Assembly: GCA_032718475.1 (NCBI GenBank)
Contig: JAUCBJ010003571.1
Location: 64,001-98,658, forward strand
Length of the DNA: 34,658 bases
Reading direction: 5' to 3'
Origin: Nemertoderma westbladi
Taxonomy: Eukaryota > Xenacoelomorpha > Nemertodermatida > Nemertodermatidae
Part shown: in pieces, positions 1-9,753 of the stretch
How the letters are laid out: every line of letters starts with the position of its first letter
Numbering within the stretch: position 1 is the first letter of the stretch
Position numbers and translations under genes: made by a program
The notes under the pieces: model-generated
What the model was told of the DNA's origin: nothing
Databases searched by the model: none
Seen by the model: the letters and a program-made list of their open reading frames with translations, nothing else

Positions 1-1891
1 TTACTGGAGATTACTTACCCAACATGAGCTCAATGCACTGCTTTAACTTAACTTACTGGAGATTACTTACCCAACATGAGCTCAATGCACTGATTTAACT
101 TAAACTTACTGGAGATTACTTACCCAACATGAGCTCAATGCACTGCTTTAACTTAAACTTACTGGAGATTACTTACCCAACATGAGCTCAATGCACTGCT
201 TTAACTTAAACTTACTGGAGATTATTTACCCAACATGAGCTCAATGCACTGCTTTAACTTAAACTTACTGGAGATTACTTACCCAACATGAGCTCAATGC
301 ACTGATTTAACTTAACTTACTGGAGATTACTTACCCAACATGAGCTCAATTCACTGCTTTAACATAACTTACTGGAGATTACTTACCCAACATAGCTCAA
401 TGCACTGCTTTAACTTAATTTACTGGAGATTACTTACCCAACATGAGCTCAATGCACTGATTTAACTTAACTTACTGGAGATTACTTACCCAACATGAGC
501 TCAATGCACTGATTTAACTTAAACTTACTGGAGATTACTTACCCAACATGAGCTCAATGCACTGATTTAACTTAAACTTACTGGAGATTACTTACCCAAC
601 ATGAGCTCAATGCACTGATTTAACTTAAACTTACTGGAGATTACTTACCCAACATGAGCTCAATGCACTGCTTTAACTTAAACTTACTGGAGATTACTTA
701 CCCAACATGAGCTCAATGCACTGCTTTAACTTAACTTACTGGAGATTACTTACCAAACATGAGCTCAATGCACTGATTTAACTTAAACTTACTGGAGATT
801 ACTTACCCAACATGAGCTCAATGCACTGCTTTAACTTAAACTTACTGGAGATTACTTACCCAACATGAGCTCAATGCACTGATTTAACTTAAACTTACTG
901 GAGATTACTTACCCAACATGAGCTCAATGCACTGCTTTAACTTAAACTTACTGGAGATTACTTACCCAACATGAGCTCAATGCACTGCTTTAACTTAAAC
1001 TTACTGGAGATTATTTACCCAACATGAGCTCAATGCACTGCTTTAACTTAAACTTACTGGAGATTACTTACCCAACATGAGCTCAATGCACTGATTTAAC
1101 TTAACTTACTGGAGATTACTTACCCAACATGAGCTCAATTCACTGCTTTAACATAACTTACTGGAGATTACTTACCCAACATAGCTCAATGCACTGCTTT
1201 AACTTAATTTACTGGAGATTACTTACCCAACATGAGCTCAATGCACTGATTTAACTTAACTTACTGGAGATTACTTACCCAACATGAGCTCAATGCACTG
1301 ATTTAACTTAAACTTACTGGAGATTACTTACCCAACATGAGCTCAATGCACTGATTTAACTTAAACTTACTGGAGATTACTTACCCAACATGAGCTCAAT
1401 GCACTGATTTAACTTAAACTTACTGGAGATTACTTACCCAACATGAGCTCAATGCACTGCTTTAACTTAAACTTACTGGAGATTACTTACCCAACATGAG
1501 CTCAATGCACTGCTTTAACTTAACTTACTGGAGATTACTTACCAAACATGAGCTCAATGCACTGATTTAACTTAAACTTACTGGAGATTACTTACCCAAC
1601 ATGAGCTCAATGCACTGCTTTAACTTAAACTTACTGGAGATTACTTACCCAACATGAGCTCAATGCACTGCTTTAACTTAACTTACTGGAGATTACTTAC
1701 CCAACATGAGCTCAATGCACTGCTTTAACTTAAACTTACTGGAGATTACTTACCCAACATGAGCTCAATGCACTGATTTAACTTAAACTTACTGGAGATT
1801 ACTTACCCAACATGAGCTCAATGCACTGCTTTAACTTAAACTTACTGGATATTACTTACCCAACATGAGCTCAATGCTTGGATTTAACTTA
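1..1891. repeat. 53-bp satellite array with 789-bp higher-order repeat
   Basis: About 36 head-to-tail copies of a 52-53 bp unit containing ttactggagattacttaccc and then atgagctcaatgcactg. Monomers differ at a few diagnostic sites: gcttt versus gattt, one or two a's before the next cttact, and rare private variants. Three private variants recur at exactly 789 bp: attattt at 221 and 1010, the deletion form catagctc at 391 and 1180, and taccaaacat at 751 and 1540. This defines a 15-monomer higher-order unit present twice (about 53-841 and 842-1630), then five more monomers and a decayed last one ending near 1891. There is no spacer between units and no open frame. The array continues left of the window. 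Confidence 0.97.
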
Positions 1892-2870
1892 ACAAATGAA
1901 GGTTCTTTGCCGAATCGATCTTGTCTTTATCTCTAAAGATCTATTTAATACTATATAATTTACTTCAGTACATATTACGATTATTATTGAGATCTTGACG
2001 CTACGGCTGGCTATACCGCGTAAAATTACATTTTTTAACATCCAATTAAATTTAATAATTGTTTTTTAAATTATTTAATTAATAGTTTTTTTTAATTAAA
2101 ATTATATTTTTGCAACACCATACGATACACCGAATGTGAGAAAGAGTAAAGTAAGGTTTGCTTAGCCAGTCAGGCCAGGGATTAAGCAAAAATTCTGAAG
2201 ACTTATTTCCGTTGCGGTCCCCTAGAACTATACTCCCCAGAGGAAACTCCAGTACTCATTTAGCATTTCAGGATGCAAGGAAGAGATGCACCCTGGCTAG
2301 TTAGTACTTTTAAAGCATTAAAGAAAGAAAAACTGCCCTGCCCCGGCGCGGGGCTCGAACAAATGACCTGAATTCAATGCAAATACAATATCAATTTGGT
2401 CCCCAGTATGTTATGGGTATTCATATAAATGTATAACTACTATAATAACTGGAATGTAGCACACATATTGAAATGGCCTAAAATGGCATGATTAAGGACC
2501 AGAAGGTATTTAAACATGTGCGGGCAGATGACTGAGTCAAAGAAGGCCTTGAATAAGTCGATGATATCTAGATGCCATTATTTCCTTGTAGAAAAATATT
2601 CCATGATCCACCAAAGTGTTGTTGTTCCAATGTTAGTAATTACTAAATAATGTCTGTTTGTCAAGGCTAATTTGGCACAAAAATATAAAACCAGATTAAA
2701 TGGAGATGTTTGGATGGCTAAGAGTTGATTAAAAGGAATCTATGAATTAATGATAAGCGAAACTGCAACATGTGGGTGGGTATATTGGGTACCTGATTAT
2801 TTATTGAGCTGGTACAACCTTCAATTATTCGAACTTCCCAAATTAATGTTAAGTGTTATACACAATGTTA
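1892..2870. other. AT-rich non-coding stretch, probably intron of the Ig gene
   Basis: I see no gene here. The stretch starts in strongly AT-rich DNA (2030-2110). At 2338-2360 there is a GC-rich hairpin (gccccg, gcg, cggggc) next to a ctcgaac string that on the minus strand resembles a Pol III B box, but no A box is visible. If the Ig gene on the minus strand continues, this is its next intron. Confidence 0.4.
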
Positions 2871-2875
2871 CTTAC

Positions 2876-3033
2876 TCCACGGTTTCGGACTTCAACGTAT
2901 TCATCCCCAATTTTCTTCTCGAATATATATCGGTCGCACATGGTACACGAACAGGTCAACTGAAATTGATCGTCGTAAAGGTTAAAAGAATTTGTGTTCT
3001 CTCCAGTAGACGTCACCGAGATTGTCGAAGGAA
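2876..3033 (-). CDS. Ig-superfamily gene, exon 4 (first half of second Ig domain)
   Basis: On the minus strand an acceptor (attattcag, cut after 3034) opens a 158-nt frame that ends at donor GTAAGT (2870-2875). It is entered in phase 1, matching the phase-1 donor of the exon at 4259-4426, and leaves in phase 0. The translation begins with the linker P-S-T-I-S-V, usual between Ig domains, and carries QLTCSC, which fits the B-strand cysteine. It lacks a clear tryptophan at its end and its exit phase differs from exon 2, so the split of this second domain is not the same as in the first. The next exon is not visible in 1-2870. Family inferred; no paralogue named. Confidence 0.7.
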
Positions 3034-3180
3034 CTGAATAATTAAAACAATTAGTTATATTTACTTTTTTAATTATTCATAATTAAGTTACTTATAATTT
3101 GCAACTGCAACAGATAACTTGCACACATCTCAAACCAGACACTATAAAACATTGGAGGTGTCTCATTGGTTCCCCCAAGA

Positions 3181-3440
3181 TTGACACTTGAACAAAGCCG
3201 CCTCCGCTTTGTAGGACATTGTTTACGCCGTGAGGACCAGCCTGTGCACAATGTTGTGCTTTACAGCCCCACGGAGAAAATAAGCATGGTGGACAGTCCA
3301 TGACTTTCGTGAGACGCATTTTAAAGGACACTGGCCTTGAAGATGCGGATAATCTCGCGAATGTCATGGGGGTTGGCGGTGAAACTTTGTTGATAAAGTA
3401 GCATAGCATTCTTAATGAACGCTGCATTGGGCTTGGCAAT
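3181..3440 (+). pseudogene. Non-LTR retrotransposon, decayed 3' end of reverse-transcriptase ORF
   Basis: The plus strand encodes RLRFVGHCLRREDQPVHN from 3200, then with one frameshift near 3270 GGQSMTFVRRILKDTGLEDA. These are the conserved residues of the extreme C-terminus of many invertebrate endonuclease/reverse-transcriptase LINE proteins (pattern LRFxGHCxRR...GRPxxTYxxxLxxDTGL). Nothing of the polymerase core remains, so this is a 5'-truncated insertion, the usual outcome of target-primed reverse transcription. It lies in the intron between exons 3 and 4 of the Ig gene, opposite in strand. Stops and the frameshift make it inactive. Confidence 0.75.
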
Positions 3441-4258
3441 TGTGGATTGTATGGTGGTGACAAAATATTTTTGTTAAGCCAGCATAGTTAAGCATAGCAT
3501 CAATGTGTAGTTTCAATGCAGCAGGCCGACTATAGTAGAAGTTGCTTATAATTTACATTAGTCACGTTTAATTCTGCATAACATTGGATGTTGAATGAAT
3601 TCAACACCTTACAGACTCTGAGTTTGGCTAACGCGACTTGGTTCGTTTATTCATTTTTAATAACCTCCAACATTCCCATCACCCCTCCATAATTCTAATA
3701 AAACGCAAATATCCCAAAGATGATTAATCCAAAGGTTAATCAGGTAAAAGGTCAGAACTATGTATTAATGAATATTAACGACTAATGTTGACTTTTGCGC
3801 AAAAAAATTATTGACTGTTGCAACTGTATAGCTTTTATTAATCAGCTAAATTTCAATGAATTAGAACATATGTTGAATATAGAACGTTACATATAAATTA
3901 GAAAGGAATTGTCTATTTGTAGTCTGTCGAATTGTCTTCTTTACAGTATAGTGAACCACATTGTGCTGTTATTGTGTTGTATTATGCGCGCGCTATTCTA
4001 CTCCTATCTATACTCAGTTACCACCTTTTGGGTTTGATTGTAATTCACATTAATAATTAATTGTGGTTGTAGGTCAAATCCCTAATGTATCATGGTACAA
4101 TGTAATTCAATCTATAATAACATATAAGTATAATATCATGGTAACAAAATAATAAATGAATTTACTTACATAATACCATATGTAGTAAATGATTGTAGAC
4201 AATAAATGGAGGATAGTAAATGTTTGCGATAAACTAGAGTAGAATGCAATAAACTTAC
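3441..4258. other. Intron sequence without recognisable feature
   Basis: AT-rich DNA between the LINE fragment and exon 3 of the Ig gene. I see no ORF with codon-like structure, no RNA gene and no clear repeat here. Confidence 0.4.
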
Positions 4259-4426
4259 AAAGTATGGTGACTGAGAATGGTTGCGATTCCACGTCAGGCT
4301 GGGGAATTGTGTAGACGCATTTATAGTTGCCATCATCATCTGGTCCCAGATTACTTAACTCCAAGGTTAACCCATCATCACTCAGTGTAACACTCCCCTC
4401 CCTATCATTCAATTTAATTTCATCAT
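4259..4426 (-). CDS. Ig-superfamily gene, exon 3 (second half of first Ig domain)
   Basis: A 168-nt exon on the minus strand with acceptor ctgtgcag (ends 4427) and donor GTAAGT (4253-4258), phase 1 at both ends. The translation contains GLTLELSNLGPDDDGNYKC, the D-x-G-x-Y-x-C signature of the E-F strands of V/I-set Ig domains, and ends in FSVTIL, a typical G strand. It completes the domain begun in exon 2: joining the two brings the tryptophan of exon 2 about 40 residues before this cysteine, as expected. The apparent start Met often seen at the middle of this frame is internal. Symmetric 1-1 exons are standard for Ig genes. Confidence 0.85.
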
Positions 4427-5180
4427 CTGCACAGTAACACTCGAATCAATTAATCACTGCAGGCAGATTGCAGGGTATCTTTCCATTAGTAAATCTATCA
4501 AATGCCATGTCATGTCGAATTTCACAGATTGTTTTATATTTGTTTGCAATGGCCGTGATACGAAGGTGTTAATTAGAAAACTATACTTTTATAAAATGCC
4601 TATATAAAAATGTGAAAAGCAAAATCTAAATCTCTGGCATCATGATGACATCCACAGTGAGTTGAACTAGTTATTTCGAGCAATAAGATAAAAGTCTTGT
4701 AGAAAAAGTTGGGTGGACCACCACCCCAACATTTCATCTCAGTCATCTCATTTTAATAAAATGTCATCAGAAAAATACATGTCATGGCGTAGCAGGAGGG
4801 TTGTTGTACAATCAAGTAAGAGTCAACAATGTGCACTGAATCTAGTGAGGGGTGGATATTGTTTTTTGGAGATATTGCAGAAAAATAGACCGCGAAGAAA
4901 ATTGTAAAAATATTTAAATAATTAAATATTTAAATAAATAAAAATAAATATTTAGTATTATAAAATACCAAAAATTATCAACTGACTAATAATGCACATC
5001 CTATATCTTTGGGATATATATTATTGTAATTTTTTTTTCAATATTTACGCAATTGGCATTCTTCTGCAGACAAAAAAAAACATTATTTATCACTAGATAT
5101 ATTGTATTATAGCATACTTGTTTTTTTTATAAGACATGGCGTGGTATACATAAACTGGAGTTATTTGTAATTTTACTAAC
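4427..5180. other. Intron 2 of the Ig gene
   Basis: AT-rich, with several A/T homopolymers. The short open frame at 4713-4907 on the plus strand has no recognisable motif and I do not call it. Donor GTTAGT lies at 5175-5180 and the acceptor ends at 4427 (minus strand). Confidence 0.5.
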
Positions 5181-5372
5181 CTCTAATCCACTGTATAGGG
5201 TTTAAACCTGCTAGAGCGTCAACTGGTATAGCATCCAAATCACCTTGGGGTACATTATGTACAATACAATTCAACTTAAACTTGCTGTTGATATGTTGAC
5301 GTATTACAGCTGCTTCAGAAGTTATCTTGCTATGATGGGCTCCTTCTGTCATTTCTACATAGACTTTCACAA
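5181..5372 (-). CDS. Ig-superfamily gene, exon 2 (first half of first Ig domain)
   Basis: A 192-nt exon on the minus strand, acceptor atttctag (ends 5373), donor GTTAGT (5175-5180), phase 1-1. Its translation runs from VKVYVEMTEG through KFKLNCIVHN (B-strand cysteine) to NPIQWIR (C-strand tryptophan), which with exon 3 forms one complete Ig domain split by a phase-1 intron. The frame before it is closed, so an upstream exon is needed. The signal-peptide exon at 17546-17609 ends in phase 1 and fits exactly, putting this domain directly after signal cleavage. Likely a secreted or surface protein; ligand and function unknown. Confidence 0.85.
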
Positions 5373-5813
5373 CTAGAAATGGTAAATCAATGGTAATTAT
5401 TATTTTGAAATGTGCAATAATCCCATTTTACTTGAAATAAAAATGTGCAGAAATTAATGACATAATTATTGTATGTCGCAGTACAATTTGATGTTCTTTA
5501 CAAACACTGTCCGTGACCCGTTAGCTTCAAGCAACGGCTTTATGGTACATGTTGGTTGCTGAGGCTGATATGTGTACAATGAATCTGAGAATCAGGACAT
5601 AGGAGCATCGATATGGCATATGGGTTAGACCGACAGGTTCCAAAATATCATTGACGATTTCCTATAACAATATATTAATTAGATATGTAAGTATGATTGT
5701 GGGAAGAATTTGAGAATATAACAAGCGTGAAATCGCGCAAAGGTCTGTGTCAACTAACGCATGAACGGTCTCCTTGAATGGCTTACTAACAATCTTACAA
5801 CAAAAAACATTCA

Positions 5814-5886
5814 ACGGAATGGGGGGATTGAATTCTGTACCTAGAGATTCCAAGTCCCACGCTCTGCCAACTGAGCCACTGGGGCC
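5814..5886 (-). repeat. tRNA-derived SINE head
   Basis: Read on the minus strand this starts GGCCCCAGTGGCTCAGTTGG, with a perfect Pol III A box (TGGCTCAGTTGG), then an anticodon-arm-like stem with loop CTTGGAA and a B-box-like GAATTCAATCC at about 50 nt. The 3' acceptor strand does not pair with the 5' one, and the sequence runs on without a terminator, so it is a SINE or tRNA pseudogene rather than a tRNA. The loop would read TGG (proline). The body probably extends leftward to about 5640, but I cannot set its end. Confidence 0.65.
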
Positions 5887-5925
5887 GTATTAATCCCTAG
5901 TACCAAAAGCTAGCGAGAAATTAAC

Positions 5926-5966
5926 ACCACCAACAACAACAACAACCTCAACAACAACATCAACAA
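5926..5966. repeat. (AAC)n-type microsatellite
   Basis: Imperfect run of caacaacaac triplets with interspersed cca, ctc and atc. It borders the SINE head. Confidence 0.85.
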
Positions 5967-6261
5967 TGTTACGGGAGCAATCCCTGGGGCGCTTCGCCAC
6001 CCAGAAAACCAATATGTCACCTCAAACAGTTATTAACCAAAATGGGAAATCTATTAGCACCCCGGTTTGTAAGGACCCCAAAGGTCAACTTACAAGGGAG
6101 CCCTGCCAAAAGGGCCAAATTGCCATAGGACCGCGCAATCTACCATATACTACTCTTAAGCTAACAGCAGCTTATACTACTGTCATGTGGGGCGAGCCAC
6201 GAAGTTGGCGGAGCCTTAGCGAATTGACACTGTTAGGGGGTGGGTCAATTTATGCAAATAG

Positions 6262-6318
6262 TTGTCGTCGTCGTCGTCGTCGTCGTTGTCGTCGTCGTCG
6301 TCGTCGTTGTCGTTACGA
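6262..6318. repeat. (GTC)n microsatellite
   Basis: About 18 triplets gtc/gtt (gtcgtcgtcgtcgtc...). The poly-Arg frame across it (5966-6364) has no other protein-like content and is not called. Confidence 0.95.
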
Positions 6319-6324
6319 TTTTGA

Positions 6325-7400
6325 CATGCTAATAACTTTGTCGGATTTAAAGCTGCCAAGTTGAAAATTTGTAGGTATCAATATGAGCAAAAGTTGAGAT
6401 TTTTGAGAGACTTTCAGACACCATCAGTGCAATGGTCTCCCGCTAGAGGGCCACATGTCTAAACATTAAATGGCCACCCATTTCTTTGCTTTTAATCCGT
6501 TTAAGCTGAAACTTGGGAAGTATGTACTAGACCTTTAGCTGTAAATTTCAAAGGAGGCTAATCTGTCTGCAGTTCTCCAGTCTGCCGCTAGAGGGCGAAA
6601 TGTCCCGAATGTGAAATTATTCTTCCATTTAGTTGTTTATGATCTGATTACGCTAAAACTTGTCATATATGTACTAGATGACATCCTGAGTCTTTGTGTG
6701 GATTGTAATTGGTCCGAAGTTTTCCAGTCTGCCGGTAGAGGGCCACATGTCTAAACATTAAATGGCCACCCATTTCTTTGCTTTTAATCCGTTTAAGCTG
6801 AAACTTGGGAAGTATGTACTAGACCATTAGCTGTAAATTTCAAAGGAGGCTAATCTGTCTACAGTTCTCCAGTCTGCCGCTAGAGGGCGAAATGTCCCGA
6901 ATGTGAAATTATTCTTCCATTTAGTTGTTTATGATCTGATTACGCTGAAACTTGTCATATATGTACTAGAAGACATCCTAAGTCTTTGTGTGGACAGTAA
7001 TCGGTCCGGAGTTTTCAAGTCTGCCGCTAGAGGGCGAAATGTAGGAAAGTGATAACCTTCGCGAATTCCTTGATCTTAATCTATTTAAGCTGAATTTTGG
7101 AATATACAGTACCGGTATGTACTAGACCACATGCCTCGTCTTTGTGAGGAAGGTGATCGATCCGTAGTTCTTTAATATGCCGCTAGAGGGCTAAATGTAT
7201 GAAAGTGAAAACCTTCCAACATTTCGTTATTTATGATCCGTCAATCGGAAACTTGGTAGATATGTAATAGACCATAGGCTGTGGCTTTGTAGGGAAACTA
7301 ATCCTTCCTTCTTCAGTTACCCAGTCTCCCGCTAGAGGGTTAACGTTTTCCGGGAAAATCTTCTCCTATGTTTTTATAATCCTTTCGAGTTGATACTTAG
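6325..7400. repeat. ~147-bp tandem repeat, each unit with a CTCF-like core motif
   Basis: At least seven monomers of 145-156 bp. Cores CCGCTAGAGGGC lie at 6440, 6585, 6732 (one change), 6877, 7024, 7180 and 7329 (one change). The two central monomers form a 292-bp dimer repeated nearly exactly: the segment from the 6440 core to 6732 and that from 6732 to 7024 share ggccacatgtctaaacatta and agttgtttatgatctgatta. Flanking monomers are more diverged. Each unit also carries a conserved aagctgaaacttgg...tatgtactaga block. It lies in the big intron of the Ig gene. The role of the motif is inferred only from its match to the animal CTCF consensus CCASYAGRKGGC. Confidence 0.9.
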
Positions 7401-7869
7401 CATTAACTCATTTCACGTGCTGCGCGAAGGCCCCACTTCGTGTCTATGTATATTCAGTACATGGGCATGTCATTCCCTGAGAAGTCGCATTTAGTTTAAC
7501 AATTCTGTTACTGCTGTAATATCAATATATATACGGTGACTTACTGACTTGTGCCTTTTACTGGTAACTGTTTATTCTGTATTTTATTATACATGGAAGC
7601 CGAAACAAGAAGCCAGTTTTCCACAACATCCAAATCAGTGAGATCCGTCCCCACAGCTATTGAACCTGTTAAAACAGATTTCTACCCCAAAACTCTTATC
7701 ACCCGCTCGGTAACCGCTGCCCCCTTTGCACTTTTTCTACATTTTAGGTCTACTGCTCTACCTATGTAAATCTATGTAAATAATTAATACCGGTACCTAC
7801 GTACGTACGCTCTAAATATCATGGTATTGTTGATTTATATGTAACATTTTAAACTACCTTGATAAAGAG
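7401..7869. other. Intronic sequence between tandem array and LTR element
   Basis: I see no gene here. The open frame at 7551-7769 lacks protein-like features. Palindromic taccggtac and a short (acgt)n stretch lie at 7790-7810. Confidence 0.4.
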
Positions 7870-7870
7870 T

Positions 7871-8042
7871 GTGAGCGGATTCAATTCCGCCTCACAAACC
7901 CCATAAAGTTGGGAAGTGGCGCCTTTAAGCAATATTGGGGATACGAGGTTAATCCCCAATTAACCTCGTATTACACACCCAATAAACGGGGACAACAAAC
8001 CCCGAAGGGCCACACAAAAGGGAGGTCAGAGGTTAAACCTCC
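7871..8042 (+). other. Cluster of four hairpins in the LTR
   Basis: Arms: 7871-7879 with 7886-7895 (gtgagcgga/tccgcctcac, one bulge); 7941-7953 with 7959-7971 (13 bp, perfect, loop cccca); 7987-7991 with 8000-8004; 8021-8026 with 8037-8042. The 13-bp stem is intact in the 3' LTR (15276-15306), and there the first stem has a c-to-t change that still allows a G-U pair. Whether they act in DNA or RNA is unknown. Confidence 0.6.
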
Positions 8043-8106
8043 AGGAGAGGAAAGTGACAGCAGCGGGGGGGAAACATTCCCACAGAGTTGAGAGCCGAGA
8101 ATTAGG

Positions 8107-8212
8107 TTATTGGCCAATCAGAGCCAAGAAATGCATCCGCTAAGTAATTAGGCCACAAGTACAGTAGGTAATCAAATATATTACCGGTTAGTGCTTGTGC
8201 CCCTTTCAGTCA
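8107..8212 (+). promoter_or_regulatory. LTR core promoter: CCAAT box, TATA-like box and initiator
   Basis: An attggccaatcag motif (inverted and direct CCAAT overlapping) lies at 8112-8124, aaatata at 8174-8180 and tcagtc at 8206-8211. The TATA-like box to initiator spacing is about 30 bp, as in Pol II promoters, and TCAGTC matches the arthropod-type Inr consensus. The same arrangement is kept in the 3' LTR. This would place transcription start near 8208. Confidence 0.5.
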
Positions 8213-8496
8213 TCTCAGTCACACAGTGGGGACCAGTGACATTTGTACCATCACCGTTACTGTCAGATGATCTCATTACTGCTGTACTGCAACTGCATTA
8301 TCTATATTACCGTGCTATCATATATCTCATTACCGTTAATCAAATATATTACCGACAATAACAACAACAAACTATCTTCTTTCCAACAACGCGGTGACGC
8401 GTAACTTAATTCACCGGTCGGGATCCCCTGATCCCGTCACAGTACAAAATCTAAGGGACCACGACTGTGACTGCCAGCCACCACGAAAGAGTAAAG

Positions 8497-9012
8497 ATGA
8501 GCCAAGAGGGAGAGAGGACACCGCCGCGGACCCCGGACGACAACCTAATGATCCGCGAGGCCGCGACGCGACGGTATCGACCCGCAACGCCAGAAAGAGA
8601 TGATCCGGCAACAACCCAAGCGGTGGGCGGCCGTCTACCAGAACGAGAGGACGAGTCGACGCACGATGGCGGACGACGTACCGATGTCGCCGGCCAGCCA
8701 CAGGCCGAGGGCGACGGACGGCCCACCGGAACGGCGACGGTGGGGCCGCCGGTACGACGCCGAACCAGGAGGGGAGAAGGAGAGGTCGGCGACGAGGAAG
8801 TTGGAGTCAGCGATTGGCTCCGACGGGCTTACAACGCCATGAAGAAACAGTTGAGGGAGGCCAGGGAAGGAGCGAAGGTGGACCAGGTACAACTACAGCG
8901 GCGACTAGGTGAGTCAAATAAACATTTTAGGTCCCTAGTTCGCTTCGGGCAGGGAGAACTAGCCAGTGAGAGAGCGAGGGGGGTCGCCACCGAACTATTT
9001 GAACTGTGGTGA
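8497..9012 (+). CDS. BEL/Pao gag, N-terminal segment
   Basis: A frame of 171 codons starting at an ATG with an A three bases upstream; the longer GTG-initiated frame from 8467 is less likely. The product is highly charged and rich in Arg, Glu, Asp and Pro (MSQEGERTPPRTPDD), disordered-looking, with a short helical stretch AYNAMKKQLREAREGAK near the end. A UGA stop closes it at 9010-9012, but the same frame reopens with an ATG at 9022 and runs on, so this is probably one ancestral gag interrupted by a stop (or a suppressible UGA). No catalytic motif. It is the first internal ORF after the 5' LTR. Confidence 0.6.
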   Translation: MSQEGERTPPRTPDDNLMIREAATRRYRPATPERDDPATTQAVGGRLPEREDESTHDGGRRTDVAGQPQAEGDGRPTGTATVGPPVRRRTRRGEGEVGDEEVGVSDWLRRAYNAMKKQLREAREGAKVDQVQLQRRLGESNKHFRSLVRFGQGELASERARGVATELFELW

Positions 9013-9021
9013 TCCGGGATT

Positions 9022-9753
9022 ATGGAGCCCCAAGTTGTGTACATAGGGCCGTATTTAGTGGATGCTAGGGGAATTAAGTTAGTGGGTTGGGCGGACCCGC
9101 ACGAGGGCGAATCCGAGGTTAACTCCGAGGATTCGGTCTCGTCGGTTAGCGAGAACCCCGGAAAGCGGGGGAAAGTTAGTAGGACAGAGGGGCGACGGGA
9201 TTCCGTCGCGACCGACAAGTCCGCTACATCCTCCGCAAAAGTAAGAAGGGTGTTAGAAATAGATCTGGCGTGTCAATTGGGCATTGCGGCGCTAGACCAG
9301 AAAGAGTTAGAGAGACAGTTGAATGAGGGGACCGCATTATTAGAGAGGGAGAGAGAGTTAGCGAAGGAGTGTAGAGAGAGGGCCAAGAGAGTGGCGAGAG
9401 ACTGTAGAGAGCGAGAGACGAGAGAGATGGATGAGCGTAGAGAGTGGGAGACGAGAGAGGCAGAGTTGGCCGAGCAAAGTTTACGAGAGGATAGAGAAAG
9501 AGAGAGAGGGGGAAAGCGTATGCGGGATGATATGCATGCCCAGCTGAGGGGGCTTATGCAATATCAGGCCAAGCAGAAGCGCCGACTAGAACTGGCGCAG
9601 TTGGGACTATCAGAGAGTGAGGCTGGCTCGGGTAGTGTTTACGAGGAGCCAGAAGTAGTGAAAACGTTTGTTAATACCCCACTTACAGGCACCGGGCGAG
9701 AGAACCAGAACTGGTGTAGCCGTACGGGCAGGGGGGGGGGGGGGGGGGGGTAA
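9022..9753 (+). CDS. BEL/Pao gag, coiled-coil segment
   Basis: About 243 codons in the same frame as 8497-9012, separated only by UGA and three codons. Residues about 85-185 are dominated by Glu, Arg and Leu (QKELERQLNEGTALLERERE), a long predicted coiled coil likely to drive multimerisation of the particle protein. The frame ends just after a run of 20 G (9731-9750); the continuation lies in the next frame, so slippage or an indel in the G run joins it to the Asn-rich segment. This is far longer than the N-terminal part of ordinary BEL gag proteins. Confidence 0.6.
   Translation: MEPQVVYIGPYLVDARGIKLVGWADPHEGESEVNSEDSVSSVSENPGKRGKVSRTEGRRDSVATDKSATSSAKVRRVLEIDLACQLGIAALDQKELERQLNEGTALLERERELAKECRERAKRVARDCRERETREMDERREWETREAELAEQSLREDRERERGGKRMRDDMHAQLRGLMQYQAKQKRRLELAQLGLSESEAGSGSVYEEPEVVKTFVNTPLTGTGRENQNWCSRTGRGGGGGG

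Larger units (their letters stand above)
7870..8441 (+). repeat. 5' LTR of the BEL/Pao element
   Basis: 572 bp, TG...CA. It differs from the 3' LTR by about 13 substitutions and two 1-nt indels by eye, roughly 97-98% identity, so the insertion is not recent. Its first 180 bp contain several inverted repeats. It also holds a CCAAT box and a TATA/Inr pair (separate entries). Confidence 0.95.

Noticed and set aside
1-1891. Regular repeats resembling a CRISPR array
   Set aside because: Units are contiguous with no unique spacers, and the context is an animal genome.
2338-2400. tRNA-like GC-rich segment on the minus strand
   Set aside because: A ttcgagcc string and a GC hairpin are present but no A box or cloverleaf; at most an old SINE end.
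2750-3037. 95-codon plus-strand ORF
   Set aside because: It is antisense to the Ig exon at 2876-3033, which has splice sites and Ig residues; the plus frame has no motif.
3092-3463. Minus-strand ORFs over the LINE fragment
   Set aside because: The plus strand carries the conserved LINE C-terminal residues; these are shadows.
5966-6364. 132-codon ORF with poly-Arg tail
   Set aside because: The Arg run is a (GTC)n microsatellite and the rest shows no domain or splice logic.
8442-8470. Primer-binding site after the 5' LTR
   Set aside because: I could not match the sequence following the LTR to a tRNA 3' end, so none is called.
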